Shown here: in pieces, positions 34,081-47,911 of the stretch
Position numbering within the stretch: the stretch's first letter is position 1
How the letters are laid out: each line of letters opens with the position of its first letter
Translations under genes and position numbers: made by a program
Notes under the pieces: generated by a model
Told to the model about the DNA's origin: nothing
Databases searched by the model: none
What the model saw: the letters and a program-made list of their open reading frames with translations, nothing else
DNA from: Tubulanus polymorphus
Taxonomy: Eukaryota; Nemertea; Palaeonemertea; Tubulaniformes; Tubulanidae
Length of the DNA stretch: 64,000 nucleotides
NCBI RefSeq assembly: GCF_964204645.1
Contig: NC_134033.1
Coordinates: 13,332,155-13,396,154 of the forward strand
Direction of reading: 5' to 3'

Positions 34081-35687
34081 TGTTCACCATGTTGATGAAA
34101 CACTGTATCCGTGTTGTGACGATACATGTCACAAATGTAAATTCATATAAGAAATTAATTATTCCAGCGAGACTGTAACTGCATGAACATTCCATGGCTT
34201 CGGGCCGACCATCTAAATTTCCATGAATTTTGACGTATATCAGTTTCTTCGATTGGTTGTCCATATTGTGAACTTGAGGCGATACTTTCTGTCGTAAGAA
34301 TTCCTATTTCAACCAAACATTTTCGGGATGTAAACGTTTTATACGTATTTGTCGGTAATTTTTGATGTATCTTTTGATTGATGTCGTTTTGTGGGTGCTG
34401 CCACGGGGTGCGGCCGCTTCTCGATTTAAATGGACTCGGAGTCCATCGCTTTAACGAAACGGATGCGTAGTTGTTGATGGTTGAGATTTTCGGGACACGA
34501 ACAACTGAATTGAAATCATGTTGATTTCGCGCGAGCCTGTCAGTGGCAGCATGAAAATCAGCGCCGGAATTTCGTTGGTATGAACTAATGCATCATTTAT
34601 TGTAGTCATTGCTATCACAGATTGATCCTGAACCTAGTAAAATAATAATGTAAAATACAGCCACGATACATCACCGCTTTCAGAAAATTAACATCGATGT
34701 TCAAAGTGCGTGGCAAAAAAACAGGGCACCATGGATATTTATTTCCACCCGGTAGGCGATGACTAATTTATCATCTCAACCGTCAAGTGCTGCCACTATA
34801 CACATCGTTGGCGGTAAATATGTGAACTAACTTATTATTCGCGTGCCACAGTAGGAATATTGAGCTGTTGAATTAGACTGGTTACCGGCCTAGTCTGTTG
34901 TTGAGTTAGTTCTCGTATTCGCCGCTAATGTGATACATAGCGGCAGCACTTTATGGCGAAACTCAGACATTCGGGCTGCGGCCACAACTAAAATTAACGA
35001 AATTTGTTTGAACTGTCATCTTTTAATAGAAAAGTGAATGTTTTTTATATATTTTGATAAAACAGGCCAAGACAGCCGCCATAAAGATGTTTTTTTACTG
35101 AATGTTATAGTGTGGAATGGACCGTAGCCAATAAAAGATAAATTACGTTTCTTGGTGTCGCTTGCTATTTGAACCTTACTATCAGCATTACTGGACCATG
35201 AAAATAATACAGACTGGTTTTACAAATGAATCCTTGTGGCACGCTGCGGCAGCATGGCGATGGCTCCACAATTTGTGAACATCGATGCAGACAAAACTCC
35301 ACATATAAAGACATAAATCGACTATGAGATACCATATCAATGAAACTTTCTATTTTCATGATTAAAACTTAGTTTACATAATTGAATTGTAGTCAAACCG
35401 GAATAAAGTAGCGGTCAGATTTTCACACGAAAGCGATGTATATGATTCGAGCGGTAATTTTCGCACGAGTTCTGCACGTGTTGTGGAGAACTGATATATG
35501 CATCATATCAGAGAATCTAGGAATCTGCTAATACTCAATATGGTCTCAGCGAGAAAATAAAATTGACCGAAACTTTTTTCCATTCATTCGTTTTCAGGAA
35601 AAGTTGATGACTTAGCTACATTGTATACATCCATCAAATAAACTAAATTTAACAGTGAAAAACAAAAACAAACATAGGAGGAGGTAC
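34081..35687. other. Intergenic region between GPCR and eIF2A 3' end
   Basis: The two genes converge here. No coding exon was recognised. The stretch contains the foldback element at 34785-34952. No strong poly(A) signal for the GPCR was identified. Confidence 0.5.
34785..34952. mobile_element. Foldback element with about 48-bp inverted arms
   Basis: The left arm AAGTGCTGCCACTATACACA continues to GTGAACTAACT. It pairs with a right arm whose complement reads AAAGTGCTGCCGCTATGTAT and continues to GAGAACTAACTC. The arms diverge at several positions. A single matching arm is found alone at about 40360-40445, so the family is dispersed. No target duplication was clear. Confidence 0.7.
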
Positions 35688-35693
35688 TTTATT
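35688..35693 (-). terminator. Poly(A) signal of eIF2A
   Basis: AATAAA on the minus strand, 63 nt past the eIF2A stop codon (35757-35759); the spacing is right for a short 3' UTR. Confidence 0.6.
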
Positions 35694-35756
35694 CAAGTAT
35701 AACCATAACCAGCAAAAGAAGCAAGCATCTGAAGCAACTCCCGAATCTTCAATTTC

Positions 35757-38700
35757 CTAATGCAATGTTATGGCTTCAAGCTCTTTACGTAATTTATCTT
35801 CAGTTTTTATCTTTTCTAATTGATTCAGTTCCAATGATTTTCCTTCGTTGAGTTGCTGTTTCAGTTTTTCAATAGCATCGATTTTCTGAAATAAACCACG
35901 TACAAGTCAAACCATCAGAAACGATGAAATGACAAAAATTTCGTCCTAGTTTTGAGATGGTTGTGAACTTGCGTACCTTCTTCAAATTTCTGATTTTCTT
36001 GTCCTTTTCTGCATCGCCAGTAGTTAGTGTATCACTAGTTGACGAGCTGGCAGGAGTGTGAGATGTTTGCACAGGCTGAAATAATAAGAGTATAACACCA
36101 GTTTGTTAATCCTTCTCAAAAAGAAAATTGTAAAATACCAATATCAAGGGCGAAGATATTATTCTGCAATCCCCAAACCTGAAACGCAATAATGCGAAAA
36201 AAGACATTCCATACTTCATCAACATTTTTCCTATTTATAATCATTAATTGTATTCAGAATTTCACCCGAGTCATTCTTAGTTGACTAGGAACTACACACA
36301 TTTTATCAGCTCACTTTTTAAAAATGTGATTGTCCCTGACTGGAGGGGTTGGCCCCAGACTACATAACCAAGTGTTAAATAAAGTTACCAGTTCTTAAAT
36401 AAAATTAAACCAGTTCTTAAATAAAATTACCAGTTCTTGCTCCTGTTTGGCTTTCCTTGCTTCACGTTTCTTCTTATTCTTAAGAGCAGCTTTTGATAAA
36501 TTCTCATTTTGTTTCGAGTTTGAAGGCGGTTCATTTTCGTGAAGTTTCAACGTAGACGGCGTGCCACGAGCTCCTGGTGGCCGGTAAACCTGAACCTTGG
36601 CTGAAAAATGAGAAATTCCCATCAATAAATTGACAGTCATCAAATATATTTTGCTGTCATTCGAAGGCTAAAATTGAATCATCGTCATCAACGTTCAAAA
36701 TATTTCTGACAAACTTACGTTCATTCACTGTTGTATCAGCATTTTCTTGTGGCTTGTAACGTATAAGTGGAGCTTGGTAGGTTCCGGCTGATACTGGTTG
36801 CCAGACCGCTTCCCATAGTTCTTGTGAATGTTGGCACTTTTCGTCATAGACCAGACTACCAGTATAATGCCAAATCTTAAAGCTGTAACGACAGATAAAA
36901 TCACAGTTAGTACTTTGTCAGTTGTAAGAACAGCCTATGGTATAGTGGGAGTAGTTTGAATATCTAAAAAATTTTGATACTTTGTTGCTCATTTCTGCTG
37001 AGCTTAAAAGTTGATCGATTAGGAGAAACAAGGCATCATCTTTTTAGGTGGATTGAAAGGAGTTATTTTCACATACTTGTTGTCCACACGCAATCGTGGA
37101 GCCGTGGTCGCAGTGAGGATATATTCACCATTTGGACACCACTCAAACGATGTTGTATCAGCCGCCTTTATTTTACTTATCAGTTTATGTTTTTTCACAT
37201 CCCAGAACTCGATATGACCGGATAGATTCCCAAAACCAGCCAAACATAGCAGTATCAATAAATTAAGGTAAAACTGATACTAGATTTCTGTCAGAGCACT
37301 TTTTTTCTAAACTTTGGATACCTTGATTATACAATAAAGCCCTACAGTTTCAGGTAGGATGCTTCTTACTGCTTAATCAATTTCTTAAAAGGATATCAGA
37401 TCCGAATGGATTGAAGTGCACAAAGTTCCGGGGTCCAGTACCAAAATCAAATACTGGTTCACATTTCATGTTGTACAAAGTAGCTTTTGCCGGCATGACT
37501 ATCAAAATAGGTTAAGGATAACAATATCTCCTGTAGGAAAATGACTATTTTACTGTTCAGCATGTAAAATAAAGAATTATGATGGCAATTCTAATGGAGA
37601 ATGCTAAGCATTTTAGATGTGTTTCCTAAATATTCCAAATAATTCTACATATAACATGGATGGTAAAGTATGTCCAAAATTACATCGTGAATATGAAAAA
37701 GGATACAACCATATACGACACAAAAATGTGGAGACTTTGGATTCCACTCCAGATGGTAAACTGGTCCGTTTTTACCTGACAAAATACGAAATGAGCTCCA
37801 TTTGTAAGGGTATCAAGAGAAATATTGTACTTTCATGTACTTCCTAAATATCCAAGAATCCTATCAGACCGCTGTAATATAGCTCCTCACCTAGTGGTAC
37901 AAGGCTACTGTCTCCGTTCGTTGGGATGAAATGCAACCCCTGATCACCGTAATAAGAGTCAGCACTTGATTCTACACTAGTTAAAACAAGCACAGCAGTT
38001 CCTGACAATAAAAAATATGCATTCTTAAAAACCTGGAAACAAGTAACTTCATTTTCTAATTTTCAAGACATCTGATACTGCATTGTTTATTCGAAATGAA
38101 TGCATTACGGTTTGGTACCTTGGAAGTTCCAGTGCATAGTTACACTTTCAGCCTTGAAGAAACTTTTGTTGGCAATTATTGAGTTCGTACCAGTAAATTC
38201 GGGATATTTATACAATCTTACGAAACTAGGCTGACCCTAGAAATGAAACGTCATATAGATGAATAAGCATAACTCAAAATGTTGATGACAATCATAATTG
38301 TATGATTTACCTTACTACCAGGTACATATGTTGCTATGTAATAAGGTGGGCCAGTTTTGGTTATGCAACTGTCACTCAATTTTTCCAGTCTTAATTTTGT
38401 CTTGAATGTGTCTGAAAGAACATGTTTTTAGTAAATACATCCAACCGATAATAACACATTTCTTCAATTAGTCATTTTACATCGATTACGATACATTAAG
38501 GATATTCTTACCGAAATTTCCATCAGCATAAAAGTGAACTTCATTAGTTACAGTTCTAGAGCATATTCCTTCATCGTCCGACCATTGAGGGCACCTTATC
38601 AAATCAATTACGATTCATTTACGACGAAAAACACCGGTTTCAGAAGGTATATAACAACATCACGATTGGTAGAACACTATATCCGTGTTGACGCGATGAG

Positions 38701-39998
38701 GAGAGAATCCCACAATGATAATAAAAAGTCCGAAAATGAAACTTCGAGATAGTAGTTTATTTCAACGTTTCGACTATATCCTAATAGTCATCTTCAGGAA
38801 TAAAGCGTAATAATGAAAAATCATTATTCCTGAAGATGACTATTAGGATATAGTCGAAACGTTGAAATAAACTACTATCTCGAAGTTTCATTTTCGGACT
38901 TTTTATTATCATTGCGGGATTCTCTCCTTATATAACAACATCTATTCCTGATGCAGTTTTTTGACTGTGAAATTGAATGAAAATTACAAAACTTTCTTCC
39001 ATAATTCTCACTTACTGGTACTTACCAATTGTTAGCATTTTTCTGAATAAATCCCTTTACTAAAGAGCCGGTTTTAACATCCCAGATGTTCAAGTTATTC
39101 GGACCTAATTGGCCTTGAGGCGTTCCAGCTACAACTGAATATCAAATAAATAATGTTATAAATTTTAATTCTTGGTCACAATGGTGTATTGAACATTTGC
39201 GTAATTGAAGGAATCAAAAGAATGCAATCAAATTCATACAAACATTATCACCAAAGCATTGGCGCACTGACCATAGTATGATTCCCACGTGGCTAGATAC
39301 GTCGATTTTGGGGAAAATTCTAGAAAAATCGTTTTCGGTTTTTGAAGTTGACATACTATAGCGTTGGATCTTAAATCGACCACAATTACACTGCAATAGA
39401 ATAGGTATCAAACATTTAACTGACCAATAAACGTTTCATAAATAAAAATGCAAATGCAAATCAACACTTACAATTTTCCATTTATATAAGCAAAAAGGTT
39501 ACCATCGCTAGAAAATGCCATACACCGGCAGTTTTTATTTGTATCCCTAAAAATCAACATAATGCAAATCTCTGTTATTTATTCCCCAGTGAACCATATG
39601 GCCAGGCTAACATATCATTTGGACAAAAAATGATTCCAAAATCATGTAAGGCACATGTATATATTTTAGCCCGCTTGTATCCAAGAAAAAGGTGTTTTCA
39701 GTTACCTGAAATCCTCTTTTCGTTTGTTGGTAGGAGGGCCATAATGCATCCATATCCCATCTGATCCTCTCACTAAAAATGAAAGTTTTTAATAGAATAC
39801 GATTTGAGTGACTAAAGTCGTGAAACTTAATTATCTTTTTGTGTCTGCACCACGCGTGCAAATTAAACAATATTGGCAGTGATGGGTCGTTCGACTCAAT
39901 ACTTCAGATTAATTGTACAAAAGTGTCAATAAAGAGGGTCAAACTAATTTTATGGGACAATTACATGTGACACACGGCGGTACTATGGGCGCTGACAT
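35757..39998 (-). CDS. EIF2A: Eukaryotic translation initiation factor 2A
   Basis: Cytosolic WD-repeat protein linked to GTP-independent Met-tRNA delivery and non-AUG or stress translation. Sixteen coding exons (-): 39998-39965, 39772-39706, 39546-39472, 39390-39272, 39134-39026, 38594-38512, 38411-38311, 38236-38119, 38001-37891, 37775-37707, 37498-37397, 37251-37077, 36882-36719, 36600-36431, 36075-35977 and 35885-35757 (1725 nt, 574 residues; human 585). Landmarks: VTLRGSDGIW, CRCMAFSSDGNLFAY, IFLEFSPKSTYLATWE, NLNIWDVKTGSL, WCPQWSDDE, SFVRLYKYPEF, NGPVYHLEWNPKS, FMPAKATLYNMKCEPVFDFG, LAGFGNLSGHIEFWDV, FEWCPNGEYILTATTAPRLR, a lysine-rich AALKNKKKREARKAKQEQ and a C-terminal helix ELNQLEKIKTEDKL. 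Two adjacent introns carry U12-type signals. Phases agree at every junction. Confidence 0.97.
36993..37047 (+). repeat. SINE-like repeat, copy D, internally deleted, in an eIF2A intron
   Basis: TTCTGCTGAGCTTAAAAGTT is joined directly to GATTAGGAGAAACAAGG, so about 130 nt of the family interior is missing. It sits in the 194-bp intron between exons ending 37077 and starting 36882, 29 nt from the 5' splice site. Confidence 0.65.
37252..37396 (-). other. U12-type AT-AC intron in eIF2A
   Basis: A 145-nt intron starting ATATCCTTTT and ending TTGATAC, with TACCTTAAT as branch site whose second A is 11 nt before the 3' end. These match the minor-spliceosome AT-AC consensus (ATATCCTT; TCCTTAAC; terminal AC). 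No GT-AG pair fits the position. Splicing restores FNPFGSV-LCLAGFGNL, aligning with human eIF2A, with phase kept. Confidence 0.88.
37499..37706 (-). other. U12-type GT-AG intron in eIF2A
   Basis: A 208-nt intron starting GTATCCTTTTTC and ending GATAG, with branch site ATCCTTAAC whose As lie 13-14 nt before the 3' end. Both are close to the minor-spliceosome consensus (GTATCCTTT; TTCCTTAAC). Joining gives VVYG-FMPAKAT, the human eIF2A reading, in phase. It is separated from the AT-AC intron by one 102-nt exon. Confidence 0.88.
38699..38928. repeat. Long near-perfect inverted repeat, about 104-bp arms
   Basis: The left arm (38699-38802) begins AGGAGAGAATCCCACAATGA; the right arm (38825-38928) is its reverse complement with one noticed mismatch and a loop of about 22 nt. 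Each arm carries ctgaagatgactat...atagtcgaaacg, a small stem-loop followed by GAAAC, then a run reading aataaactactatc. Such phrases are known from the ends of Penelope-like and similar retroelements. It lies within a 431-nt eIF2A intron. Confidence 0.8.
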
Positions 39999-40949
39999 CT
40001 TGAATCGACGTACATTGAATTGAATTGGTGTTGAGTAAAACACGTAATTGAGTTATCAATAAGCTGATAACACTAGGTGCTCGTACAGTTTTCCCATCTG
40101 TTACCACGGGGACTATCAAAAGTGTTTGGTTATAAGTTTTCATCCCAAACGGACCCATGCCCATGGATGGATGTTGTGGAATGATAAGCTCATCAATTTG
40201 AATATCCCGATCAGCCGAATTGTCTTGAGTGAAAATTTAACTTGAACTGCAAAATGTGGGCCATCTTCAAAGGAAGGCTTAACAAATCTGTTTTGCAGTT
40301 TTTCACGAATAACGGACGAAGCCCGGCCCATCCATGTGTCAAACATTTACCGTATCCGTGAAGTGCTGCCGCTACATATATCATTAGCGGTGAATATGTG
40401 AACTAACTCGATTCGCATCATTCCAACTGTGGCATGCGAATAGGCTAATATATTTTTTCACTATCTGCATCGTTGCAAAAAAAAACTTTAGATTACGGAA
40501 GCCTTTCGGACAATTTTATTTTCTGTATCCTGGGATTTTTACTGCATTGATTTGAAAGAATCGGGTTGGCCGAGATGCATTCACAAAAATCCAAACTTCT
40601 GTTGGACTCCCAGGTTCAGCAGGTGGTGACCAGGCCCTTTCTTCACCCAGTCCTGGAAGTGGTTGTATCCAAAAAGTGATCTACATCACTCTTTAACCCT
40701 ATTGCTACATCAGATACTAAAGATGAAGATTCTCGGTGAAGCCCTGTCCTATCCTGATAAAGAATGCCATTGGCAACAACTTAGCAATTCGCTGGTGAAC
40801 ATTGAAGAAACTCATGCTAAATCCAGTCGGTCTATAAAATATTGATTCAACAAAATATTAAAAAGGACTCCAGAAATTTATTTCTCATGACAGCCCAGGA
40901 ATTCTTTCATATAGATATATATTATTTGTATGTATTTTTTATGACACTG

Positions 40950-41046
40950 GGCCCTTTTTCATCAGTTGTGGAATTTAAATTATCTCATAAAGTCTTAAAA
41001 CAGGCTCAGAGTAATCTGTATTAATCCACAACTGAGAAAATCAGCC
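40950..41046. mobile_element. Small inverted-repeat element with GGGC termini
   Basis: Left GGGCCCTTTTTCATCAGTTG and the complement of the right end, GGGCTGATTTTCTCAGTTG, are imperfect inverted repeats, both followed by TGGA. Length 97 bp, AT-rich, non-coding. Confidence 0.55.
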
Positions 41047-41611
41047 CAAAGCAACATGAAACATGACAAGTGTGAAATATGAATACCACATTATAATTTA
41101 AGCAGCTTTTCTGGTTTCAAATGCTTTAAACTTTTTTTCAAGGTCTAAATTTTTAACAAATGTGACGATCATCCAAACCAAAATTGCATTAGATCTCATA
41201 ACCATAGAGATAGCGGTAATTGTTACAGCGCGCATCTACAATATAGTGATACCTCGTTCTAATGAGCCAAATGAGAAAATCTAATTTTTCATACAACACG
41301 TACATAAAAGAATGAACAATCAGTTACGTTTTGTCCCCTGAAGCACGGTTAAACGACGCTCCAAGTTATTGACATTTGAGATGAAAAACTACACTTGAGG
41401 AAGATGATGATCACTGGATTAAGAAAAACACATAAAACATCTTGAAATGCACCATAAAATATTATTCACGACACACGAAGAACTGAATGAAGATGAAAAT
41501 GGAAGAATTTCTAAAATTCACGTCGCGATCAATCTATTTTTCCATGAAATCTATTTAATCCCGCCACGTACCAATAATATAAGTCTCTCAAAAGTAAATG
41601 TCGAGAGAAAT

Positions 41612-41617
41612 TTTATT
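41612..41617 (-). terminator. Candidate poly(A) signal of SERP
   Basis: AATAAA on the minus strand about 365 nt past the SERP stop; the nearest good match downstream. Confidence 0.4.
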
Positions 41618-41981
41618 CAATAACTAATTTAATTGTGACGGTTGTGTTAAGAGAAGACAGCCAAATCGAACATCCCTGAATTAAGTACATCGCATAATCA
41701 TCATATCCTTTCGAAAACAGTCAGTTACTGTGTTCGGTGGTAAGCTTCCCGGCGAGTCACCATTATAGTTTCGACGAACAATTTAAGTCTAAGAATCGTT
41801 TTTTTTTTCAAGAAAAATAAGAGTTCACGCTTAAACACTATCACATTTCACACGGTTTTAATAAGTATACAATCCTGTTGAGAATGATTACTGATATGAT
41901 CCATTATCCCATAGCCAAATATCCTTAAAGCTAGCAGTTGTCGACGTATGTCTCTGGTAGTTTTACAACAGCGAGTTCTGT

Positions 41982-43510
<1,529 letters not shown>

Positions 43511-45329
43511 TTTAATTAGATAATTTGGTTGGTTTTTGCTGAAATTTAGTGTCAAGTTTCGTCGTGTCGCTTCACGTAGTAAAAGGACGCTTCACACGCG
43601 GAAGTGAATTATCACAGCGCTTAAACAAATAGGTCGTACGGTGTAACTGTTATTCATTCAAAATGCGGATAACGACAGTGACTTTCTAAATAAGTTTACA
43701 TACTAAATTATATTTCGGGAGTTTATCAGATTACGAATTTCGTTTTCAAATCGGTTTTCCTGAGAGACTAAATCATGTATTACTACGCGATTTGATGACG
43801 TGTTGGATTGAGCTGCATCGCTTCTACACGTTCAATCCAACGTTAAATCATTTTATTCATCATAAATTTGCTGACATGAAAAAAATTCAATAACAAGAGA
43901 AACAAATTTTATAATCAAATCTAAGAACTGTACGGCGCCCGATACACATCGCTGGATCGCTGGATGTACCGTTTAAGTTTCAAGTCTTGGGTTTTAATTA
44001 AATTGTACGAATTCTTTACCACCTGTTTCACGTTATCTTCGCTGTTTTTTCTAAACGAATGTCCAGATAACAGTGCAACTCGTTTTCATATTACAACTCT
44101 AGCATCAGTCGATGAGTTTCGATTCAATCGATTCTGAATCATATTGGCCTCAGCCGGGTTGGAACAGGTTTCGCACAACGGTTCATGTGGCACCTCTTTT
44201 AGAAAAACTTTCTCGTCCTTGATCTCAACGAGCTAAGATTCCATATAGACCTCAGCGAGTATTTTTTTCTATCTACATTTTGTATTGTCAACGGGGATTG
44301 TGCACACGTGTTAAATTGGGTTTCGAGGAACACCTGTACTGCGCAAGTCTGATATCGTATCTGTTATTTATTAGTATAGACGTCATACATACCTTCACCA
44401 CAAGTGTGTGATTGAACAGCTGTTATTTCAATGATAGGAAATTATAATTTTGCTCTGCGACTCAGAAAATAAGATCGTATTGTTTTTGACCTTACTGCCA
44501 TTTTGCCCGCAGAGAAATAAATGAATGAGGTTTTATTGTGTGTCGTGGTGTCCAGTTTCTTGAGCGATTTAGCAGTTTAGCAGATATCTAAAATAATTTA
44601 CAATTTGCCGCCATGAGTATTTCATCCAGAGTCCCTGGCTAAGAGAATTTTTGATGACTGCAGTTAATCATTATATCTGGACATAGCAATCTACGGTCAA
44701 TTCTAGGCGATTTTAAAACGGCTACTCCTCGAGCAACAAAAGCAATAGACAGATTTGAAGATAGACAAATAGATATTCATTCCATTATGCAATATAGAAA
44801 TTATATTCTGAAAACCAGATAAATCAGCTTGATGACGAGTTTATTACAATTGAATTCAGACCGCGGAATACGATTTAGAACGGACCTAGGACTAGATTGA
44901 AAAGCTTCCAAAATTTAGAACGGACCTGGTCTTTTGGGTCGGTACTAAATTGGAACGGGAGACCGTTCTAAATAACGTAGTGTGAACTATTATCAGCTTT
45001 CCTTTGTGAATCCAATGATGTTATCTGACGCAGTAAACCAATCTCCATCAAATAATAAATAATCAAGTAAAAGGTAATTCATAGTGTTAAATGATATTTT
45101 ATTCAAAGCGAAAATGCATGTTTTAAGTTGATTCAACAATTTCTTAACAAATGGGGAATCAATCATTACGATATTTGATTGAATCAGTAAACCATTCATG
45201 AACGAATCACTGACTATCATCGTGACCAATCTATCAGACTTTCAGCTAGTGTTTTAATCTGGATTGAAAATGGATCCGAGCCAGTGACTGGACTAGGGGC
45301 ATCATAGATGACTAACATAACTTAAAAGC

Positions 45330-45475
45330 CCTTTCAGTACATCTACACTGCAGTGTATAGATCGATGATGATGGACTTTTGTAACCGGTACTCCGCATCG
45401 TGGTGTATCGATGTAATAAGTAATTCGTTTTTATCTCTTTTGAAAGATGGCAGCACCGGTGTAGATGCGCTCGGT
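45330..45475. repeat. Diverged piggyBac-type element copy
   Basis: Shares ccctttcagta, tctacactgcagtgta and aaagatggcagcacc with the elements at 52883 and 53614, in partly rearranged order. Probably a decayed relative. Confidence 0.45.
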
Positions 45476-47348
45476 ATATTCGACTTGTAGGGACGAATTA
45501 AAAAAAAATTTCAAATCACCTCTAGCACTTTTGGGTATCAATAAGTCAGCACTGGAAGGTTTAAAAGCCGCTGAGTGATCACCAGCAATCTGAGGTCAAT
45601 AGGAAATTAATAATTATTGAGTGTCGAGGAACTATGCACGATCAATCGATCAATTGAACAGATATTGGTGCAAATTGATATCGATTGACCGAGTGCAGTA
45701 CTGAAAGTAATAAGCGATGTTCCACTAAACACTTCGATCATTAACACGTACATATAGCTTGTTTGATAAGTTTGTTAAATATGGTCGATTACGTTTCCAA
45801 TATTCCTTTTCATAATTACTTTTATACCGTTGTAGAATTTCTATCTTTAGCACGAATGAGTACACGTACGCCTATAAAAGAAGATGATTCCTCTTTGTGA
45901 CGGTCTTGAAATTTTTGATTTGCAGTAAATTACACAATTAAATACTTCATATATTTTAACCCAGTCCCCTTTATGTGTGTACTACACGGACGTACTTCTT
46001 GCACAATGCCTTATCTACATTTCATTCCGGAATCATTGGTAACAATTTTCCAGAAAAAATAAAATATCTCTCTCCTCAAAAAGATTTGGTAAGACCTACG
46101 AGCAATTATCTGTTGCTCGTAGGTAAGACAGAACTTTGATTGAATACGTTGTTGTACTGTTAACAGTCAATAACTGAGATCACAAACAATAGTGAGTTGT
46201 GACTCTAGAATCGAAAAAACCGTTTTTATTTTCATTCTTAAATTTTCCGATAATTTTTATAGAATCCATATGTTATTTATAGAAGCGTAGAAAAATGCTG
46301 ATCGCATATTAGCTATGACAGGCTGCCTGGAACCACACGGCTCAGAATTATCCATCGCTCTGGCTTCAAAAGTGTCCAGGATTTCATCAAAATGTACTAG
46401 ACACCAGACATCTTCAAAGCTTTATACTACTACATCATTGAATGTCTGAGGGGTTGGTTCAGGGCTACTGATTGATACCTGTATTAAGATCAATGGTAGC
46501 GATCACAAACGGACGTACGTCAACTAAGAGTCTTTGATCTAAATTGCTAAAGATTCGATAAATCTGATTACATCTTGGTCGACTCGAGTTTAGCGTATGC
46601 GTCCAAATGGCGTACTGACCGAATGTGCCGAGGATAAAAAAACAATAGCTGAAATAACTTGATTAGATAGGGTTTGATCAATTCTATTGTTAATTCGTGG
46701 CAAAAAACTTGTTCAAGTAAAAAGTCCCTTTTCATTTTTCAGGGAATTTATATAGCAAGCAGAGGCCGTTTGAAATTTACATTTACATGGCTAATATCAT
46801 TTACAATTTCATGTGAGAGCTATGTACAATTTACCAAACAGTATTCCTACTCATGGGTCAAGGAATATAACACTATACATTATCTTCTAAGTAACACTGG
46901 AATGGCAGCATCTTTAGTCAGCAGACGAACTGCATAGTTTACTATAGAATGTCTAATGTTCACAATGATGGTGTAGCGTACACATCTCGTTTTTCCGAAG
47001 AAGCACCATTCAAGTGGAAACATTTATGAAACTGTTTAAAAACACAAAACACATAATGGACAGGTATGGCCGGTAAGAATAACAAAATATATTATGAACA
47101 TAATCGTATTCAGACTTCAAATTCACAGATCATTTCACGTGTGCATTTTCAGAGAGCTCATCGATCAAACGAGGTGTAAGAATATGTTCATTATTCGGCA
47201 TACCATTAATTAAAACTTAATGGCCATGCAACTATCTGGAAGTTACCGCCCCACTCACCAAACACCCCGGAATCTACATGTAAAATGCAAATAATCCGAG
47301 TACGAAGCAGATATTGAGGAGTAATAAAGTATGTTTTGGAGGAGTAAT

Positions 47349-47487
47349 ACAGTGGAACCTCGTTATAACGTCCTCAGTTTGACGATTTATCCGTTTTTAC
47401 AAACCTAGAATTTCGTCCCGATTTCGTTCAGTTATAACTCGGCATATTTTCTGGTCCTTCGAAGTTCGTCGTAAGGAGGTTCCGCTG
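47349..47487. mobile_element. pogo/Tigger-like mini-element (Tc1-mariner group)
   Basis: The termini CAGTGGAACCTCGTTATAACG and complement CAGCGGAACCTCCTTACGACG are flanked by TA on each side. This end sequence and TA target are typical of pogo/Tigger transposons. Length 139 bp, non-coding. Confidence 0.75.
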
Positions 47488-47911
47488 TAAATTATTGTTT
47501 GATTCCTAAGAGAACTCTCTCTATAGAAACCATAGTTGGATGAATTAGAGAAGCCCAAACTAATCAAAATGTGTCATACGACGCAGAGAGCAGTCAACAA
47601 CTTCCATAAATCAAATATCAATTCAATTTCATATATAACAAACATTAAAACAGATTATCATCATTTATAAGTAACAGAACCAATAATAAATTGGACTTTT
47701 TTTCATTATAAGTGTCCAGATTCAGAATTCTAATTGAATGCAGGCACTAGTAAACCGTTTTTTCCATATATTTCAGCATTTTCAAACATTTTATATATAT
47801 GTACGTATAGGATGATAAACAACATATCATTGAAGTTGAACAGGTAAAAAACAATGAATCGACATCACAGCGCAATTCACGAGATATCATTAATTATCGT
47901 ATTTTTTACTG

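Larger units (their letters stand above)
40000..41981. other. Region between eIF2A and SERP
   Basis: Should contain the eIF2A promoter (right of 39998) and the SERP 3' UTR. It carries a lone arm of the 34785-type foldback (about 40360-40445) and an element at 40950-41046. A 68-codon open frame at 40140-40346 (-) is unlike any protein I know. No other gene was seen. Confidence 0.5.
43511..47911. other. Intergenic region between SERP and TSC22
   Basis: Contains the SERP promoter side and probably the 3' UTR of the TSC22 gene, which usually has a long one. A diverged piggyBac-type element copy lies near 45330-45475 and a pogo-like element at 47349-47487. No other coding sequence was recognised. 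Confidence 0.45.

Noticed and set aside
37617-37847. 76-codon plus-strand frame that looks protein-like
   Set aside because: It is the complement of the small eIF2A exon at 37707-37775, including the family sequence NGPVYHLEWNPKS, plus the U12 intron.
40140-40346. Minus-strand frame with a protein-like stretch upstream of eIF2A
   Set aside because: No family recognised, adjacent to a foldback-repeat arm, and not in phase with the eIF2A start exon.
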